The notes under the pieces: model-generated
Seen by the model: only the letters and a program-made list of their open reading frames with translations
Told to the model about the DNA's origin: nothing
Databases searched by the model: none
In this document: piece after piece, positions 1 to 11,724 of the stretch
Layout of the letters: each line of letters begins with the position of its first letter
Numbering within the stretch: position 1 is the stretch's first letter
Origin: Ailurus styani
Lineage: Eukaryota > Chordata > Mammalia > Carnivora > Ailuridae
NCBI GenBank assembly: GCA_002007465.1
Contig: LNAC01000038.1
Coordinates: 7,705,528-7,769,527 of the forward strand
Length of the DNA: 64,000 nt
Direction of reading: 5' to 3'
Made by a program: the position numbers and the translations under genes

Positions 1-1197
1 TTATAATTAAATAATTATAATTTTATAAATTTTATGGAGTAACTTATATTTGAGTAAATAAGAATTTAATTAAAATAATGATTGGCTTTGTGACTAAAAA
101 GTTATTAAAAAGTAGTTTGTTATTTTTAGCATTTTTAAATGTGATGTCAATAGAAATTTATATTGTCAACAAACTGATATACCTCAAAATAAGTGAGATG
201 CTAATTATGCTAACCCTATATTTCACTGGATTTCCAGAGATTTAAGTGTGACTGCAAGGAATAAACATACATATGCATGTTCCTTAGAGTTAAGACCTAC
301 CTGAAGTATTAAAATGCATGAAACAATGTTTTGAAGCACAGTTCTGTGTCCATGGGATTTTATACAATCAATAAGAAGTAAATAGATTTTAAATAAATAA
401 ATACATTTTGTATTTTTCTTAGAGAAATACCTTGTGATTAATTTTTCCAATATAATAAGCTATGCTAATGAACAAATGCATCTATTCTAAAACTGGAAAA
501 AATGAAGAAGCCTAAGAAATACAAAAATAATCACAATTGTAGTGATAATAATATTTTACAGAATTAATACTAAATTCTGTATTTAGAAATATGTTTAATC
601 CCATGTCATATACAATACTTAAAGTGAGTGTGAACTTTAAGGAAAATAAGTATTTAAAGCAGGTATCTATTTATTATTATTATATGCTACATAATGTACA
701 ATATTATTTTAATTTGAAGAAAAAAGAGGAATTGCAAATTGCCTGTAGGTTCATAACATAAGCTTATGTATCCAATTTGATATTATATTGATGCATACAA
801 CCAATTATTTAAAGATGTTTTAAAATAACTATTTTCTTTTTGAGGTAACTACCATTCAGTTATATTCATACATTACATGAAAAATGGTATTTTATGAATT
901 CATATATTTGATACATACATATTTGGATGGCAAATATTTGTCTGCAATGTTGAAAGTTTATTACTCAACGTTTATATGCATGCCATTTTGTAGGAAGAAT
1001 CCTAAAGAAATGATAAACAAGGTTTAATTTTTTTTGTTGTTTTCCTGATTAATAGCAACATAAGATTTCATGGTGTACTAAATGTTATACTAAATAATAC
1101 TTCTGAATATTTTTTCAAACTTGACATACCCCAGCACTTTGACCTTTCTCCTAATACTGGGTTTATTTTATTTATATAATTGTCTGATACCCTGGCA
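1..1197. other. AT-rich stretch, nothing recognised
   Basis: Very AT-rich unique-looking sequence. Short open frames on both strands have no domain, splice-site context or composition that suggests coding. No repeat family was recognised. Confidence 0.6.
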
Positions 1198-1206
1198 TAT
1201 TTTTTC

Positions 1207-1407
1207 TTTTTTTTTTTTTAAGATTTTTTAAAATTTATTTCACAGAGGGAGAGAGATCACAAGGAGGCAGAGAGGCAGGCAGAGAGAGAGGGGGAAGCAG
1301 GCTCCCTGCCGAGCAGAGAGCCCGATGCGGGCCTCGATCCCAGAACCCTGAGATCATGACCTGAGCCAAAGGCAGAGGCTTTAACCCACTGAGCCACCCA
1401 GGCGCCC
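1207..1407 (-). mobile_element. Can-SINE (tRNA-Lys derived), full length
   Basis: Reads on the plus strand as a T-rich tail, an 'acagaggga' purine body, 'gagatcatgacctgagcc', and the head complement 'gagccacccaggcgccc'. It is therefore a minus-strand copy. A 9-bp candidate TSD, 'tattttttc', lies at 1198-1206 and 1408-1416, but it is T-rich and weak on its own. Confidence 0.95.
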
Positions 1408-2159
1408 TATTTTTTCATCTACAGTATTATTTATGTGTACTTTCTCCTTATTTTTGCTATCAATGAACACTTTGTTTTCCTCATTATTTTGGTTTTTTTT
1501 CCCTTCTTTCCTTCCACCCTTGCTTCTGCCCTTTCCTCCTTCCTTCCTTTGTTCTTCATTCCTTTTTCTAAATATTGGAAACAGTTCAATCATTGGCATG
1601 TGCAAGAACTAGAAAAGCCAAGCCGTTTTCATTTGGTATCTATCAGGTGACTAGGCTGAGCCTTGTAAACCACTTAAATAGGAGCAGGACAATCTAAGCT
1701 AAGGAAGGTTAATTGGTTGATGTCCTTCATTGTCTTCAGAGCACCAGGACCAAGATTTTCCTTAAAGGAAGTTTTCTAGAGAGGGGAAAAAGGAAAGAAT
1801 CGAAAGAAAAAGAAAGGAAAGTTGTGTTTTGCCAAGATACACATACATTTAAGCGTGATCCATCATGAATGTAGGAAACGTTTAGCTAAAGTTCATCTCA
1901 TTAAATTGATGACCAGTCAAAGAACATAAACTGGATGAAAGGTAAGCACAAGGAAGCTTTTGAGGGCAGTGACCAAGGAGAAGTGATATCAAGTGGGGGA
2001 AAAGAAAAGTTTTATATATATTTTCATTCTTTCTTTCTCACCACCCTTCTATGAATCAACTTTTCACAGGGTTTCTTGCTGAAAAGGAAACAAATCCCTT
2101 GTTCTTATATATATATTTTTTTCTTATTTTATTTTTTTTCATGTATCTTAAGCATTTCC

Positions 2160-2522
2160 TCCACTTATTTTTTTTAGTTTTTATATTCTAAGTTCTTAAT
2201 GTGAAGACTTAATTCAATATTTCCCAAGTTTTCTCATTTTTTGTATATAATTTAAGGCTATGTATTTCCTTCTACTTATTTTAACTATACTCTGTTTTAA
2301 TGTTTTATATATAACTTTTTACTTCTCCTTTGATCCATTAATTATTTAGCAGAGTATTTTCAAATTTCCAAAAGAGTTACATTTATTTATCATTTTCATT
2401 ATTGATTTACAAGTTAACTACTTATTTTTATGTGGAATTTCTTTGAAATTTGATGATGCTTGTTCCATGATATTATATGGGTCAAGCATGTATGCTTGAG
2501 AAAAATTTGAATTCTATGTTAT
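2160..2522 (-). mobile_element. L1 ORF2 remnant (antisense)
   Basis: The plus strand resembles the reverse complement of mammalian L1 ORF2. The run around 2325-2375 ('tttgatccattaattattta' and following) and the segment near 2490-2520 ('gcttgagaaaaatttgaatt') match the well-known conserved parts in order. Frame is destroyed. It abuts the MLT1-type LTR at about 2523. Confidence 0.65.
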
Positions 2523-3000
2523 AGTAGCTTACTATCTGCTCTAACAAATTTCCACTAACTTAATAGTTTAAAACAACACAAATATATTATCTTACAATTT
2601 TGGAAGTCAAAGTACAAAATCAATCTCAGTGGGCTAATGTCGGGGTGTTGGCAGAGCTGGTCCCTTCTGGAGGCTTTATGTAAGAATCTATTTCTTTACC
2701 TTTCTAGAGGTCACCTGTATTCCCTGGCTCATTGTCCCTTTTCCATATTCAAATTTAGCAGCTTAGCCTCTAAATATCTCTGACTCCAACCTTTACTTGT
2801 CATACTGACTTTCTCCCTTATAAAGACCCTTGATATTATATGGAGTTCACCTAATAGTCAAGGAAAATCTCCACATCTCAATATTTTAATTTAATCAAGT
2901 CTGCAAAATTTTTTGCCATGTAAGGTAATAATACATTTACAGATTCTGGTGTCAGGATGTGAAAAATTTGGGGGTGGGGGCATTATTTCACCACACATGT
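2523..3000 (-). mobile_element. MaLR LTR, MLT1 type (ERVL-MaLR)
   Basis: Contains, in the antisense order of an MLT1 LTR, 'agtttaaaacaacacaaata', 'ttttggaagtcaaagtacaa', the trinity of 'ggtgttggcagagctgg', 'ttataaagacccttgatatt', and the A+T-rich 5' part with 'gggggtgggggcattatttc'. It is a solo LTR with no internal retroviral sequence beside it. Subfamily is not fixed. Confidence 0.75.
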
Positions 3001-3236
3001 GCTCTCTAAATACTGATGGGAAGATTCTATATATATGTATATCTAATCTATTTATAGATGATATCTATATATTATCTTATCTAGATATAAATACCTTTAA
3101 AGCAAACTTTGAGTAAGATTTCTGGAAAACAAAGAAAAAGATGAGACTTATATATTCAACTGAACTATTCTTTCACATGATCTTAAAAGATTTCCCTGTG
3201 AGGATTGCAGCAAATTATTTCAGTGCTGGGTATCTA

Positions 3237-3239
<3 letters not shown>

Positions 3240-3277
<38 letters not shown>
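3240..3277. repeat. (TG)n microsatellite
   Basis: About 19 uninterrupted TG units. The uninterrupted length suggests it is polymorphic. Confidence 0.98.
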
Positions 3278-3278
<1 letters not shown>

Positions 3279-3279
<1 letters not shown>

Positions 3280-4239
3280 CTGTATGAGTTGAGAAAGTAA
3301 ACTCCAATGAATCCAAATTTGTTTTCCCATCGTCACTTCCAGTATCATCTCATGCTTAGTTTGGACACTCATAAAAGCAGCAGAAATGCCTAAGGCTTCT
3401 TAATGGGAGGACAGCATAATAAATGTCATGCTGTTAAAAAAGACAAAATGGAACCTCCTATCTAGGAGAGAATCATTCAGGATGTTAATTTTGGAAATGG
3501 GAGAGTGATCAAAGAAAATCTTGTTTCCTCAATGACTGGTAATCTTCAAATTTCTAGCCAGACATTGATTGATTCCAAGGGAGAGGATTAAGATAGCCCT
3601 TGATTTCACTCTGACTCAGCCTTCTTCACTCAGATTAAACACAGAGACCACTATTTAAAAATATAAAACCATTGTATCACTTTGATCTGTTAATAACTCT
3701 GTTTTAACATATGGTAATTGATCACACCAGTAAGACTAAAAATAAAATTGTGAATTTGAAATATTGATTATGTAAATTAATTGGTTTAATAAAAACATTA
3801 GAAGTAGTGGTTGTGCACACAGAATAATATCTCAACTGTATTTTATAGGCCCCAACCAGGAGCCATATATCAGAAAAAAATTCCTCACTTGTATTTTATT
3901 AGACACCCTATTGATAAAAGCATACAAAGAACAACTTCTCTGCAAAACTTGTCTATTAGATGAATTTAAGAAGAAAGCTTGGCAAGGTAGATTATGACTG
4001 TTTTGTTATCTATATCAATTTGAAAATTGATCCTGGTCAGCATCCAAAGTCCAAGAACCAGGAGTGGTAATGTCCAAGTGCAGGAGAAAATTGATGTCTT
4101 AGCTCAAGCACAGGCATAGAATTTATGCTACTTTCCCCGTTTTGTTGTATTCAGACCTTCAGTAGAGTGAATGATGCCCACCCACACTGGTGAGGGTGAT
4201 GTTTGATCAGTCTACTGATTCAAATACTCATCTAAAAGA
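3279..4239. other. Unassigned sequence
   Basis: No gene or recognised repeat. Composition is ordinary for the window, with no long open frame. Confidence 0.5.
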
Positions 4240-4921
4240 CCAACCATGTATTTTGAAGGGACAGAGCGAGCAATCATCAAAACCAGAATCAGATATGGCA
4301 GAGATGTTGGAATTGCCAGACTGTGAATCTAAAACAACTATGAATAATATGTCAAGCCTCTAACCAATGAAGTAGATAGCATACAAGAACATATGGACAA
4401 TGTAAGGTAAGAGAAAAAAAATCTAAGAAAAAGTAAAAAAGAAATGCTAAAGATAAAAAAACACTGGGCTTTTAAACAATGCCTTTGATAGGCTCATTAG
4501 TTGAGTAGACATGACAGAGTAAAGAATCTCTGAGCTTAAAAATAATGTCAGTAGAAAATTCATAACTGAAAAGCGAAGAGAAGAAAGACTGGGGGAAAAA
4601 AAGAGAGACAGAATATCCAGGAACAGTGGAACAACTACAAAATATCACTTGCAAAATAATGGAATTCCAGAAACAGAAGTAACAAAGAAAGGAACAGAAG
4701 AAATATTTGAAATAATGGCTTAAAATTTCTCAAACTAATGTCAGATACTAAACCACAGATCCAGAACTCTCTAAGAACACCAGGAAGGAAAAATGCCAAA
4801 ACCTAGGCATTCATAATCAAATCAGAAAATCAAAGATAAAGAAAAAATCTTGAAAGAAAAAACCTGCCCTAAATGGGAGCAAACATAAGAATTACATTGG
4901 ACTAATGGAAGTGGAGTGAAA
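4240..4921 (+). mobile_element. L1/HAL1-type ORF1 remnant
   Basis: Matches the L1 ORF1 (RNA-binding coiled-coil protein) region in order: 'cagatatggcagagatgttg', then a purine-rich coiled-coil-coding stretch, 'gaacagaagaaatatttgaa', 'ctaaaccacagatccagaac', 'gataaagaaaaaatcttgaa', and 'gagtggagtgaaa'-like sequence at the end. Many frameshifts and stops make it non-coding. It is followed, after a truncated SINE, by ORF2 fragments, so it is a deleted L1 rather than a pure half-L1. Confidence 0.75.
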
Positions 4922-5029
4922 CATTTTTTTTTAAGATTTTATTTATTTATTTGACACAGAGAAAGAGAGAGATCACAAGTAGGTAGAGAGGCAGGCAGAG
5001 AGGCAGGCAGAGAGAGAGGGGGAAGCAGA
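4922..5029 (-). mobile_element. Can-SINE, 5'-truncated
   Basis: Only the tail and the purine-rich 3' part remain: poly(T), 'aagattttatttatttattt', then a duplicated 'gaggcaggcaga' unit. The head is absent. It lies inside the deleted L1. No clear TSD was found. Confidence 0.9.
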
Positions 5030-5250
5030 TATTTTGAACTAAATTAAAATGAAGACACCACTTATTGAAATTGTGGGATAGGCAAAAAACCTGAATAGAT
5101 ACATCATCAAAGATGTACAGATGGCATATAAACATACGAAAAGATGCTCCATATGTCATTAGGGAAATGCAAATTAAAGCAGTGAGATACCACCACAAGC
5201 CTATTTAGAATGACCAAAATCCAGAACACTGACAACAAAAGATGCTGGTA
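5030..5250 (+). mobile_element. L1 ORF2 fragments (internally deleted)
   Basis: Begins with a piece like 'gaactaaattaaaatgaaga' from mid-ORF2 and jumps to the distal ORF2 segment with 'catacgaaaagatgctcc', 'gggaaatgcaaattaaagca' and 'acactgacaacaaaagatgc'. Several kilobases of ORF2 are missing between the ORF1 piece, the first ORF2 piece and the second one. Confidence 0.75.
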
Positions 5251-5590
5251 GAGTCCAACTTGTCTGGCCTCCAAGTTCAGTTGATTGGGCTGAACATTTT
5301 TATGACAACCTTACTTGTAAATTTCTCTTGGTTATCTTCATTCATATCAGTTGAAGTAATGGGGACAGCTTGGCCACATATCTCTCCCCATCCAGCAGGC
5401 TAGCCTGAGCACAGGAAGAAAGAACTTTTTAATGTATAAGTGCTTTTCAAGTCTCTGCATTTATCAATCACATTTGCTCTTGACTCTGGTCAAATCTAGT
5501 ATCTGACCAAACCATGACTCAAGAGGCAAAAATGTAGGCCCAAAGTACTCATAAGAGAAGCTGCAAAGTCACATTTTAAAGGGCGTGCAG
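5251..5590 (+). repeat. Degenerate dispersed repeat, family not fixed
   Basis: Words such as 'gagaagctgcaaagtcacat' and 'aaagggcgtgcag' recur in a common mammalian dispersed repeat that I recognise but cannot name confidently. It may be related to the element at 60340-60600, which has 'caagtcacatggctaagccc'. Confidence 0.35.
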
Positions 5591-5591
5591 A

Positions 5592-5795
5592 GGGCACCTG
5601 GGTGGCTCAGTGGGTTAAAGCCTCTTTCTGCTCAGGTCATGATCTCAGGGTCCTGGGATTGAGGCCCACATCGGACTCTCTGCTCAGCAGGGAGCGTGCT
5701 TCCTCCTCTCCCTGTCTCTCTGCCTGCCTCTCTGCCTACTTGTAATCCCTCTCTCTGTGTCAAATAAATAAATAAAATCTTAAAAAAAAAAAAAA
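5592..5795 (+). mobile_element. Can-SINE, full length
   Basis: The head 'gggcacctgggtggctcag', body, pyrimidine region and 'aaataaataaataaaatctt' tail with poly(A) are all present in plus orientation. The flanks 'gggcgtgcaga' and 'gagcatgcaga' form an imperfect TSD. Confidence 0.97.
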
Positions 5796-5941
5796 GAGCA
5801 TGCAGAAAAGCATGGTGACAATTGTGGTCCTTTTTGCTATTGACTATAATTACAGAATTGCTTTGCAATTTTAATAGATTTGTGATAAAACTTGCTTTGT
5901 AATTTTAATGAATTTATGATAGATTCTTCTATTTGGTTTTG

Positions 5942-6141
5942 TTTTTAAAGATTTTATTTATTTATCTATTTGTTTGTTTGTTTGTTTGCTTGACAGAGAG
6001 CACAAGCAGAGGGTAGTGGCAGAGGGAGAGGGAGAAGCAGATTTCCCACTGGGAGCCCAGCATAGCATGGGGCTGGGTCCTAAGACCTTGAGATCAGGAC
6101 CTGAGCTGAAGGCAAATGATCACTGAGCCACCCAGGCACCC
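5942..6141 (-). mobile_element. Can-SINE with (TTTG)n in its tail
   Basis: A minus-strand copy. The usual TTTA tail has shifted to four to five TTTG units near 5969-5988. The head complement ends at 'gagccacccaggcaccc'. The flanking 'atttggttttg' and 'atttgtttttt' may be a degraded TSD. Confidence 0.93.
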
Positions 6142-6293
6142 ATTTGTTTTTTGTTGTTGTTCTTGGGAAAGTAGTAATGGCCTATACAAATACTAATGTT
6201 TATATATATTTCTCTCTACTGGCATGACATCATATTAATTTTATTCTCTTAATCCATTTGTCTTAACAAAACAATGTTAATAGTGGTAACAGC

Positions 6294-6493
6294 TGGGCGC
6301 CTGGGTGGCTCAGTGGGTTAAGCCCCTGCCTTCGGCTCAGGTCATGATCTCAGGATCCTGGGATCGAGGCCCACATCGGGCTCTCTGCTCAGCGGAGAGC
6401 CTGCTTCCTCCTCTCTCTCTGCCTGCCTCTCTGCCTACTTGTGATCTCTCTCTCTGTCAAATAAATAAATAAAATCTTTTAAATTAAAAAAAA
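6294..6493 (+). mobile_element. Can-SINE, full length, young
   Basis: Close to consensus, with an exact 15-bp TSD 'aatagtggtaacagc' at 6279-6293 and 6494-6508. The intact TSD and intact CpGs in the head suggest recent insertion. Confidence 0.98.
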
Positions 6494-6508
6494 AATAGTG
6501 GTAACAGC

Positions 6509-7660
6509 AAAAATTAATGACTACATTAAATGCACAATTATGTATCATATTTGAATGATCAGGTTTCTTTACTGGAAATGTTTTCATTTTATAAATATTG
6601 ATTAACTTGGCATTCATATTTCCATGCATGAAAAGGTGAAGCTCAGAAAACAGAAGTAACTACAAGGCAGAAAAGACACATGAGCAAATGCTATCACTGT
6701 ATTTTTTTACCGTCTCATATAAATGCTTCTAATTTTAGTAAATGTTTGATTTTTCTTCAGTTCTTGATAAATTTCATGTCACTATGAAAGATAAATGCAT
6801 TCTATAAATATTGGACGGTTTAATTTCATTGGGCAATCCTTAAATTATGTTTTTCTATTTTACTTCATTTTTTGTGTTATAAACTAACTTTTAATAACAA
6901 AAAAGTCATGAATTTAATGAGTTGTTTTACTATTTTAAAAGCTAGTAAAAACATTGTCTTAAGAATGACCAACCAATATAAAACATTGTTGATTTCCTTT
7001 GAAAAATTTATATTTATGCCAAAATTTCTGCCCTCAGTTTAAGGAATTTTCATCATAATAGTATCCTCTTTTCAGTACAATTTATCTTGTTAAGAATTCA
7101 TAAGCTAATATATCATATGAAGAATTCATAATATTCATGAAGTATCATAATTGAAATAAATAGAATGGGATGTCAGAATGAAAGAGTAATAATAAAATTG
7201 GTTGCTCAGTCCATCATTCATCTCATTAAGGATGCTACTTTGATGAAAAATATACAAATATAAATTTTCACAGGATGTTGATATGTTTTAGATTGATTTA
7301 TTAGAAAGACATTTTCAAAGTATTATTTAAAGAAGATGCTGAAATTGTTTTACCAGCTGAGCAACACCCATAATACAATAAACTCATTTCTTAAATATCG
7401 TTGAAATGTCACGACTGCACTGTGCTTGGTTACATGATTTAAGGTTGAAGGCTTTCAAACCCAGAAGTTTTGAATATTAACCCTTGATGACTCAGTGTCC
7501 ACCCCAATTCAACTCCATTATGGTACCAAGGCTTCTGGCTCAATAACCATGTGAGATTACAAGAGAAGGGAACTTTAGCAGTTCAAACGTGAGGACAATT
7601 TATTTTATTTAAAGTACTGCTGATGCTATGCATAACAAGCATGATTTTTATTTTATTTTT
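6509..7660. other. Unassigned AT-rich sequence
   Basis: No gene or confidently recognised repeat. Short AT-rich open frames only. Confidence 0.5.
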
Positions 7661-7855
7661 GTTTTTTTATGATTTTATTCATTTATCAGAGAAAGAGAGA
7701 GAGAAAGAGAGAGCACAAGCAAAGGGAGCAGCAGACAGAGGGAGAAGGTTCCCCGCCGAGAAAGGAAGCCGAGGTGGGACTGAATCCCAGGACTCTGAGA
7801 TCATGACCCCAGTGGAAGGCAGACACTCAACCAACTGAGCCACCCAGGCATCCCC
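7661..7855 (-). mobile_element. Can-SINE, older type
   Basis: A minus-strand copy with 'gattttattcatttatcaga', a GA-rich stretch, 'gagatcatgacc' and the head complement 'gagccacccaggcatcccc'. Diverged from the younger copies, and no TSD was recognised. Confidence 0.93.
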
Positions 7856-8720
7856 AGGTGTTGACTTTTAAACATACAATATGAAGAGCAAAAAATTCAG
7901 AATAAAATGATATCTAGCCTTGGATTATTCCTATAGATTTGTTTCTATGGGATGCTCAAAATAAGCCTGAAATCTGGAAACATGTTTATTTAAATATTAC
8001 TTAAATCAATTAAGAAGAAAACAGACAAAGTCTATTCAGGCCAAGTCATCCTCATTTGCTTGATGATCCATGAGGTAGGAGAACATTTGCACCAATTCTC
8101 AGACTCATAATGAATGATGCAAATAAACGTCAACCATGGTACAAAATTATTGCGTGTGCTTTAGCTATCCCTAGTGCTGGAAAGATGGCAACAAGTTCAA
8201 TATTGCTTCCAATTAAGAATATGTGTTAGTTGTTCCTATTAGTCTAGTTGAAAAGATTTTTCCGGCATTAATGTTCTTGTGCAAACCAATAAGAAATTAC
8301 ATGGGTTTGTTCCTATTCAGTAATTCAAAGGATTAGACTATAAATCCTAGAGGAGGAGAAGAGGAATATTGGAGAAATGTGTTGTTGATGGAAATCTAAA
8401 AAAAAAAAAAAAAAAAAAACGTAAGGCAGGAAATACCCAGAGTCTGAGTATTTGTAAGAATTCAGAGCTGAACACAGAGCCAGCTTTTGTACCCAGAGTA
8501 CAACCTCTGAAGGAATGGTTTACGGTTTATCTAGAGTGCCTAGAGCATAGGTTTGAAATAGAGCCATTTTGAAGATTTCTCAGTTCAATCCAAGAAATGA
8601 CAGGAGTTTTCAGATTTGTAAAGCAATTCAGAAGCTTCCGGATGTTCTTAAGCACAGGGCAGGGCTCCTTCATTTTCATATGGCCTTCAGAAAGGGGTAT
8701 ATTTCAATTTTTGAGTGCAC
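7856..8720. other. Unassigned sequence with an A19 tract
   Basis: Nothing recognised apart from an uninterrupted A run at about 8399-8419, which might be the tail of an old retrocopy. The sequence 5' of it ('tggagaaatgtgttgttgatgg') is not a family I know. Confidence 0.4.
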
Positions 8721-9240
8721 TAATTGACTATTGCACTTGTAACAAACTACCACAAACTTAGTGTTAAAACAACACAAATGTATTAAATTGCAGTTCTGGA
8801 AGTCAGAGAAACATCTATCTCAGTGTCCCAAACCAAACTATTTGTAAGGTTAGTTCACTCTGGAGACTTCAGGGGAGAATCTGTTTCCTTACCCTTCCAG
8901 CTTCTACAGATTTTATGCCCCTATCTACTAACTGAGAGCCAGCAGGAAAGTAGCATCTTCAAATTTTTCTCTGCTTCCATCATCATATCACCTTTTTCCC
9001 TTTGGTTCTTGTTTTCTTTCTCTTTGGTTTTTAATCACATTATCACTGTATTGCCCTCTGTAAAGGACTCTTGTGATTATATTGGGCCCATCTGGATAAT
9101 CCAAAATAATCTCCCCATCTCAAAATCCTTAATTTATTCACATTTACAAAGTCTCATTTGCCATGTGAATTAACATATACATGGGTTCCAAAGATTAGGA
9201 CATTGATATCTTTGGGGCCTTTATTCAATCTATCACTGCA
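8721..9240 (-). mobile_element. MaLR LTR, MLT1 type
   Basis: Antisense MLT1 features in order: 'gtaacaaactaccacaaact', 'tgttaaaacaacacaaatgt', 'gcagttctggaagtcaga', 'tcactctggagacttcaggg', 'ggactcttgtgattatattg', and 'aaattaacatatacatgggt'-like sequence. A solo LTR. Open frames here are incidental. Confidence 0.8.
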
Positions 9241-9740
9241 AGGATATTGAATTTATTACTATTCTTACAGCACAAGAGTTGAGAAGGGAATTTAATTTGA
9301 ATAAATTATTACTTTTCTGGGACCTATTTGTTTATAGACTAAATTCATCATCACACCATTTAAAGTAACAGCCATAAAAGTGTATGGCCATTCCATATTT
9401 TTGTTTATATTTAAAATAGTTACCGATTTTAACTCTTTAACAATTTGTCTTTGAATAATCTATATTTGATGCTATTAGTATTTCACTAGAGTTTATTCTG
9501 ATTTTCATTTCTATTATTACTTTTTTATTTACTTAATTTATTTTTATATTTAATAACTTCAGAAGTTATGATTGGTGATTTTTTATGATTTTTAATTACA
9601 CAAAAAATACATAAATGTTATAAAATTAAATTAGTAAAATAATCACTGAAACCCCTTTAGTTATCACTTAAAATAAGTATTTTTAACATATTCAGTTTAA
9701 TACTGTGCAAAATTTTACTAACTTGATTTCCCACATTTTA
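9241..9740. other. Unassigned AT-rich sequence
   Basis: No gene or recognised repeat. Confidence 0.45.
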
Positions 9741-9744
9741 TCCT

Positions 9745-9922
9745 TTTTTTTTTTAAGATTTTATTTATTAATGAGAGAGGACACATGTGGGCTGAGTAGC
9801 AGAGGGAGAGGGAGACATAGAATTCCTGATAAGCAGGGAGCCTAACACCCGGCTCAGTCCTAGGATCCTGGACTCATGACCTGAGCTGAAGACAGACACT
9901 TAACCAATTAAGCTACTAGGCA
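9745..9922 (-). mobile_element. Can-SINE, older, first unit of a tandem pair
   Basis: Complete tail and body in minus orientation, with a decayed head complement ('taagctactagg'). It is followed within a few bases by a second, tail-less SINE body. Confidence 0.88.
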
Positions 9923-9928
9923 GAAGAA

Positions 9929-10059
9929 GAGAATCTTTAAGCAGATTCCCTGCTGAGTATGGAGCATGATTCGGGACTAGATCCCACGACCCATGGAATC
10001 ATGACCTGAGCTGAAGCCAAGAGGCAGATGCTCAACCAGCTGAGTCACCCAGGCACCCC
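9929..10059 (-). mobile_element. Can-SINE, tail-less second unit
   Basis: Starts at 'agagaatctttaagcagatt' and ends with 'gagtcacccaggcacccc'. It is the head half of the older SINE subtype, in the same orientation as the unit before it. Weak flanks, 'acattttatc' near 9735 and 'acactttatc' near 10064, could be a shared TSD for the pair. Confidence 0.88.
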
Positions 10060-10104
10060 ATCTACACTTTATCTGATAGAGGTTACTGCATCTTAAAGTA
10101 CTGT

Positions 10105-10470
10105 TATTAGCTGAGCTGTATCTCACCAAAATTAGTTTGTCGTCCTAACCCCTGATACCTCAGAATTCCTGTGACTGTGTTTGGAAATAGGATCTTTAAA
10201 GGGATAATTAAGTTACAATGAGGTCATTGGAGTGGACCCTGATCCAATATGCCTGGGCTCTTATAAAAAATGTATCCAAACACATGCGGAAGGAAGACCA
10301 TGTGAAGACACAGGGAGAACTCAGCCACCTATAAACCAAGGAGAGAGGCTTCAGAAGAAACTGATTCTGCTAAAACCTAGATCTCAGACTTCTAACCTCC
10401 AGGACTGTGAGAGAATAGTTTTTTAACCCACCCAATCCGTGGTGGTTATGGTAGTCCTAGGAAACTAACT
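10105..10470 (+). mobile_element. MaLR LTR, MLT1 type
   Basis: Sense-strand MLT1 order is clear: 'gtcctaacccctgatacctc', 'tgtttggaaataggatcttt', 'aattaagttacaatgaggtc', 'accctgatccaatatgcctg', 'acacagggagaactcagcca', 'ctccaggactgtgagagaat' and 'agtcctaggaaactaacta'. A solo LTR. Its 64-codon open frame is a shadow. Confidence 0.88.
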
Positions 10471-10778
10471 AATTAATTTTGCTGATTTTTAACAGTGTTT
10501 AGTATCCCATAGTATGGATATCTTTTTTAGTACCTCTTCCACTATTGATAGTTACAAATATTTAGATAATTCATTACTGACTAAACCAGGAGGTCTTCAT
10601 CCTTTCATGACACAATGCTAAAATTTATGTCCCTCTAGGACTATAAGATAAAAATCACTGTTTTGCACATTATTTGATAGTCTTTAAAAGCTGATAGTTT
10701 AATTTTTTCCTGTTTCATTTTTCTCTGAGAGTAATGTCAACATTTTTTCCTAGACAGTTTCTCTAACTTGTGTTTTTG

Positions 10779-10984
10779 TTTTTTTTTTTAAGATTTTATT
10801 TATTTATTTGACACAGAGAGAGAGAGAGATCACAAGTAGGCAGAGAGGCAGGCAGAGAGAAAGGAGGAAGCAGGCTCCCCGCTCAGCAGGGAGCCCGATG
10901 GATGCGGGGCTAGATCCAGGACCCTGAGATCATGACCTGAGCCAAAGGCAGAGGCTTAACCCACTGAGCCACCTAGGCACCCCC
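10779..10984 (-). mobile_element. Can-SINE, full length
   Basis: A minus-strand copy with the complete tail, body and head complement 'gagccacctaggcacccc'. It contains a small duplication, 'cgatggatgcgggg'. It sits only about 17 bases from the next SINE. Confidence 0.95.
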
Positions 10985-10998
10985 ATTTGGCTTATTTT

Positions 10999-11000
<2 letters not shown>

Positions 11001-11046
<46 letters not shown>

Positions 11047-11236
11047 AGATTTTATTTATTTATTTCACAGAGGGAGAGAGATCACAAGGAGGCAGAGAGG
11101 CAGGCAGAGAGAGAGAAAGGAGGAAGCAGGCTCCCTGCTGAGCAGAGAGCCCGATGTGGGCCTCGATTCCAGGACCCTGAGATCATGACCTGAGCCGAAA
11201 GCAGAGGCTTTAATCCACTGAGCCACCCAGGCGCCC
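11001..11236 (-). mobile_element. Can-SINE with (ATTT)n tail expansion
   Basis: A full-length minus-strand copy whose tail begins with about eleven ATTT units (11001-11044). A TSD, 'ttggcttatttttt', lies at 10987-11000 and 11237-11250, and it is exact. Confidence 0.97.
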
Positions 11237-11250
11237 TTGGCTTATTTTTT

Positions 11251-11724
11251 AATTCAAAATTTCATCTTCTTTTTCCTTTCGTTGATGGCATTCATTAAAA
11301 GTATATCTCTAGTGTTCATTTTTTTTTCAATGACACAGCATTTAATTGATAATATCATTGTTTTCTTCTCTTTTGATTTATATTTCATTACTTACCACTT
11401 TCTTTGAATTTATTTCTTTTTTCATTCTGTCTTTTTTTAGCTAAAAATTTCATTTCATACCTTCTGATTTTTCATGGTTTCCTATAAACGTGATTTATTC
11501 CCTAAATATTTTCCTAAGTTCAGCTAAGTCTTGTATTGTAAATGTGTAATTCTAGTATAGATTTTCTTTGCTCTTTTACTGCATGAAAATTATGAAAATT
11601 TTTCTTCTATATAAATCAGATTTAATATGCTGTGTAATTTGCCCACATAAATACATGTATAAATGTTAGGAAGATTATGGGAGAACATACTTGCAGAAAA
11701 TTCAACCCTGTAACATGATGCAGG
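11251..11724. other. Unassigned, possibly degraded L1
   Basis: T-rich sequence with 'tttctttgaatttatttctt' is reminiscent of antisense L1 ORF2, but the match is too weak to call. Confidence 0.3.

Noticed and set aside
10232..10426. Small gene of 64 codons
   Set aside because: Lies wholly within an MLT1-type LTR.
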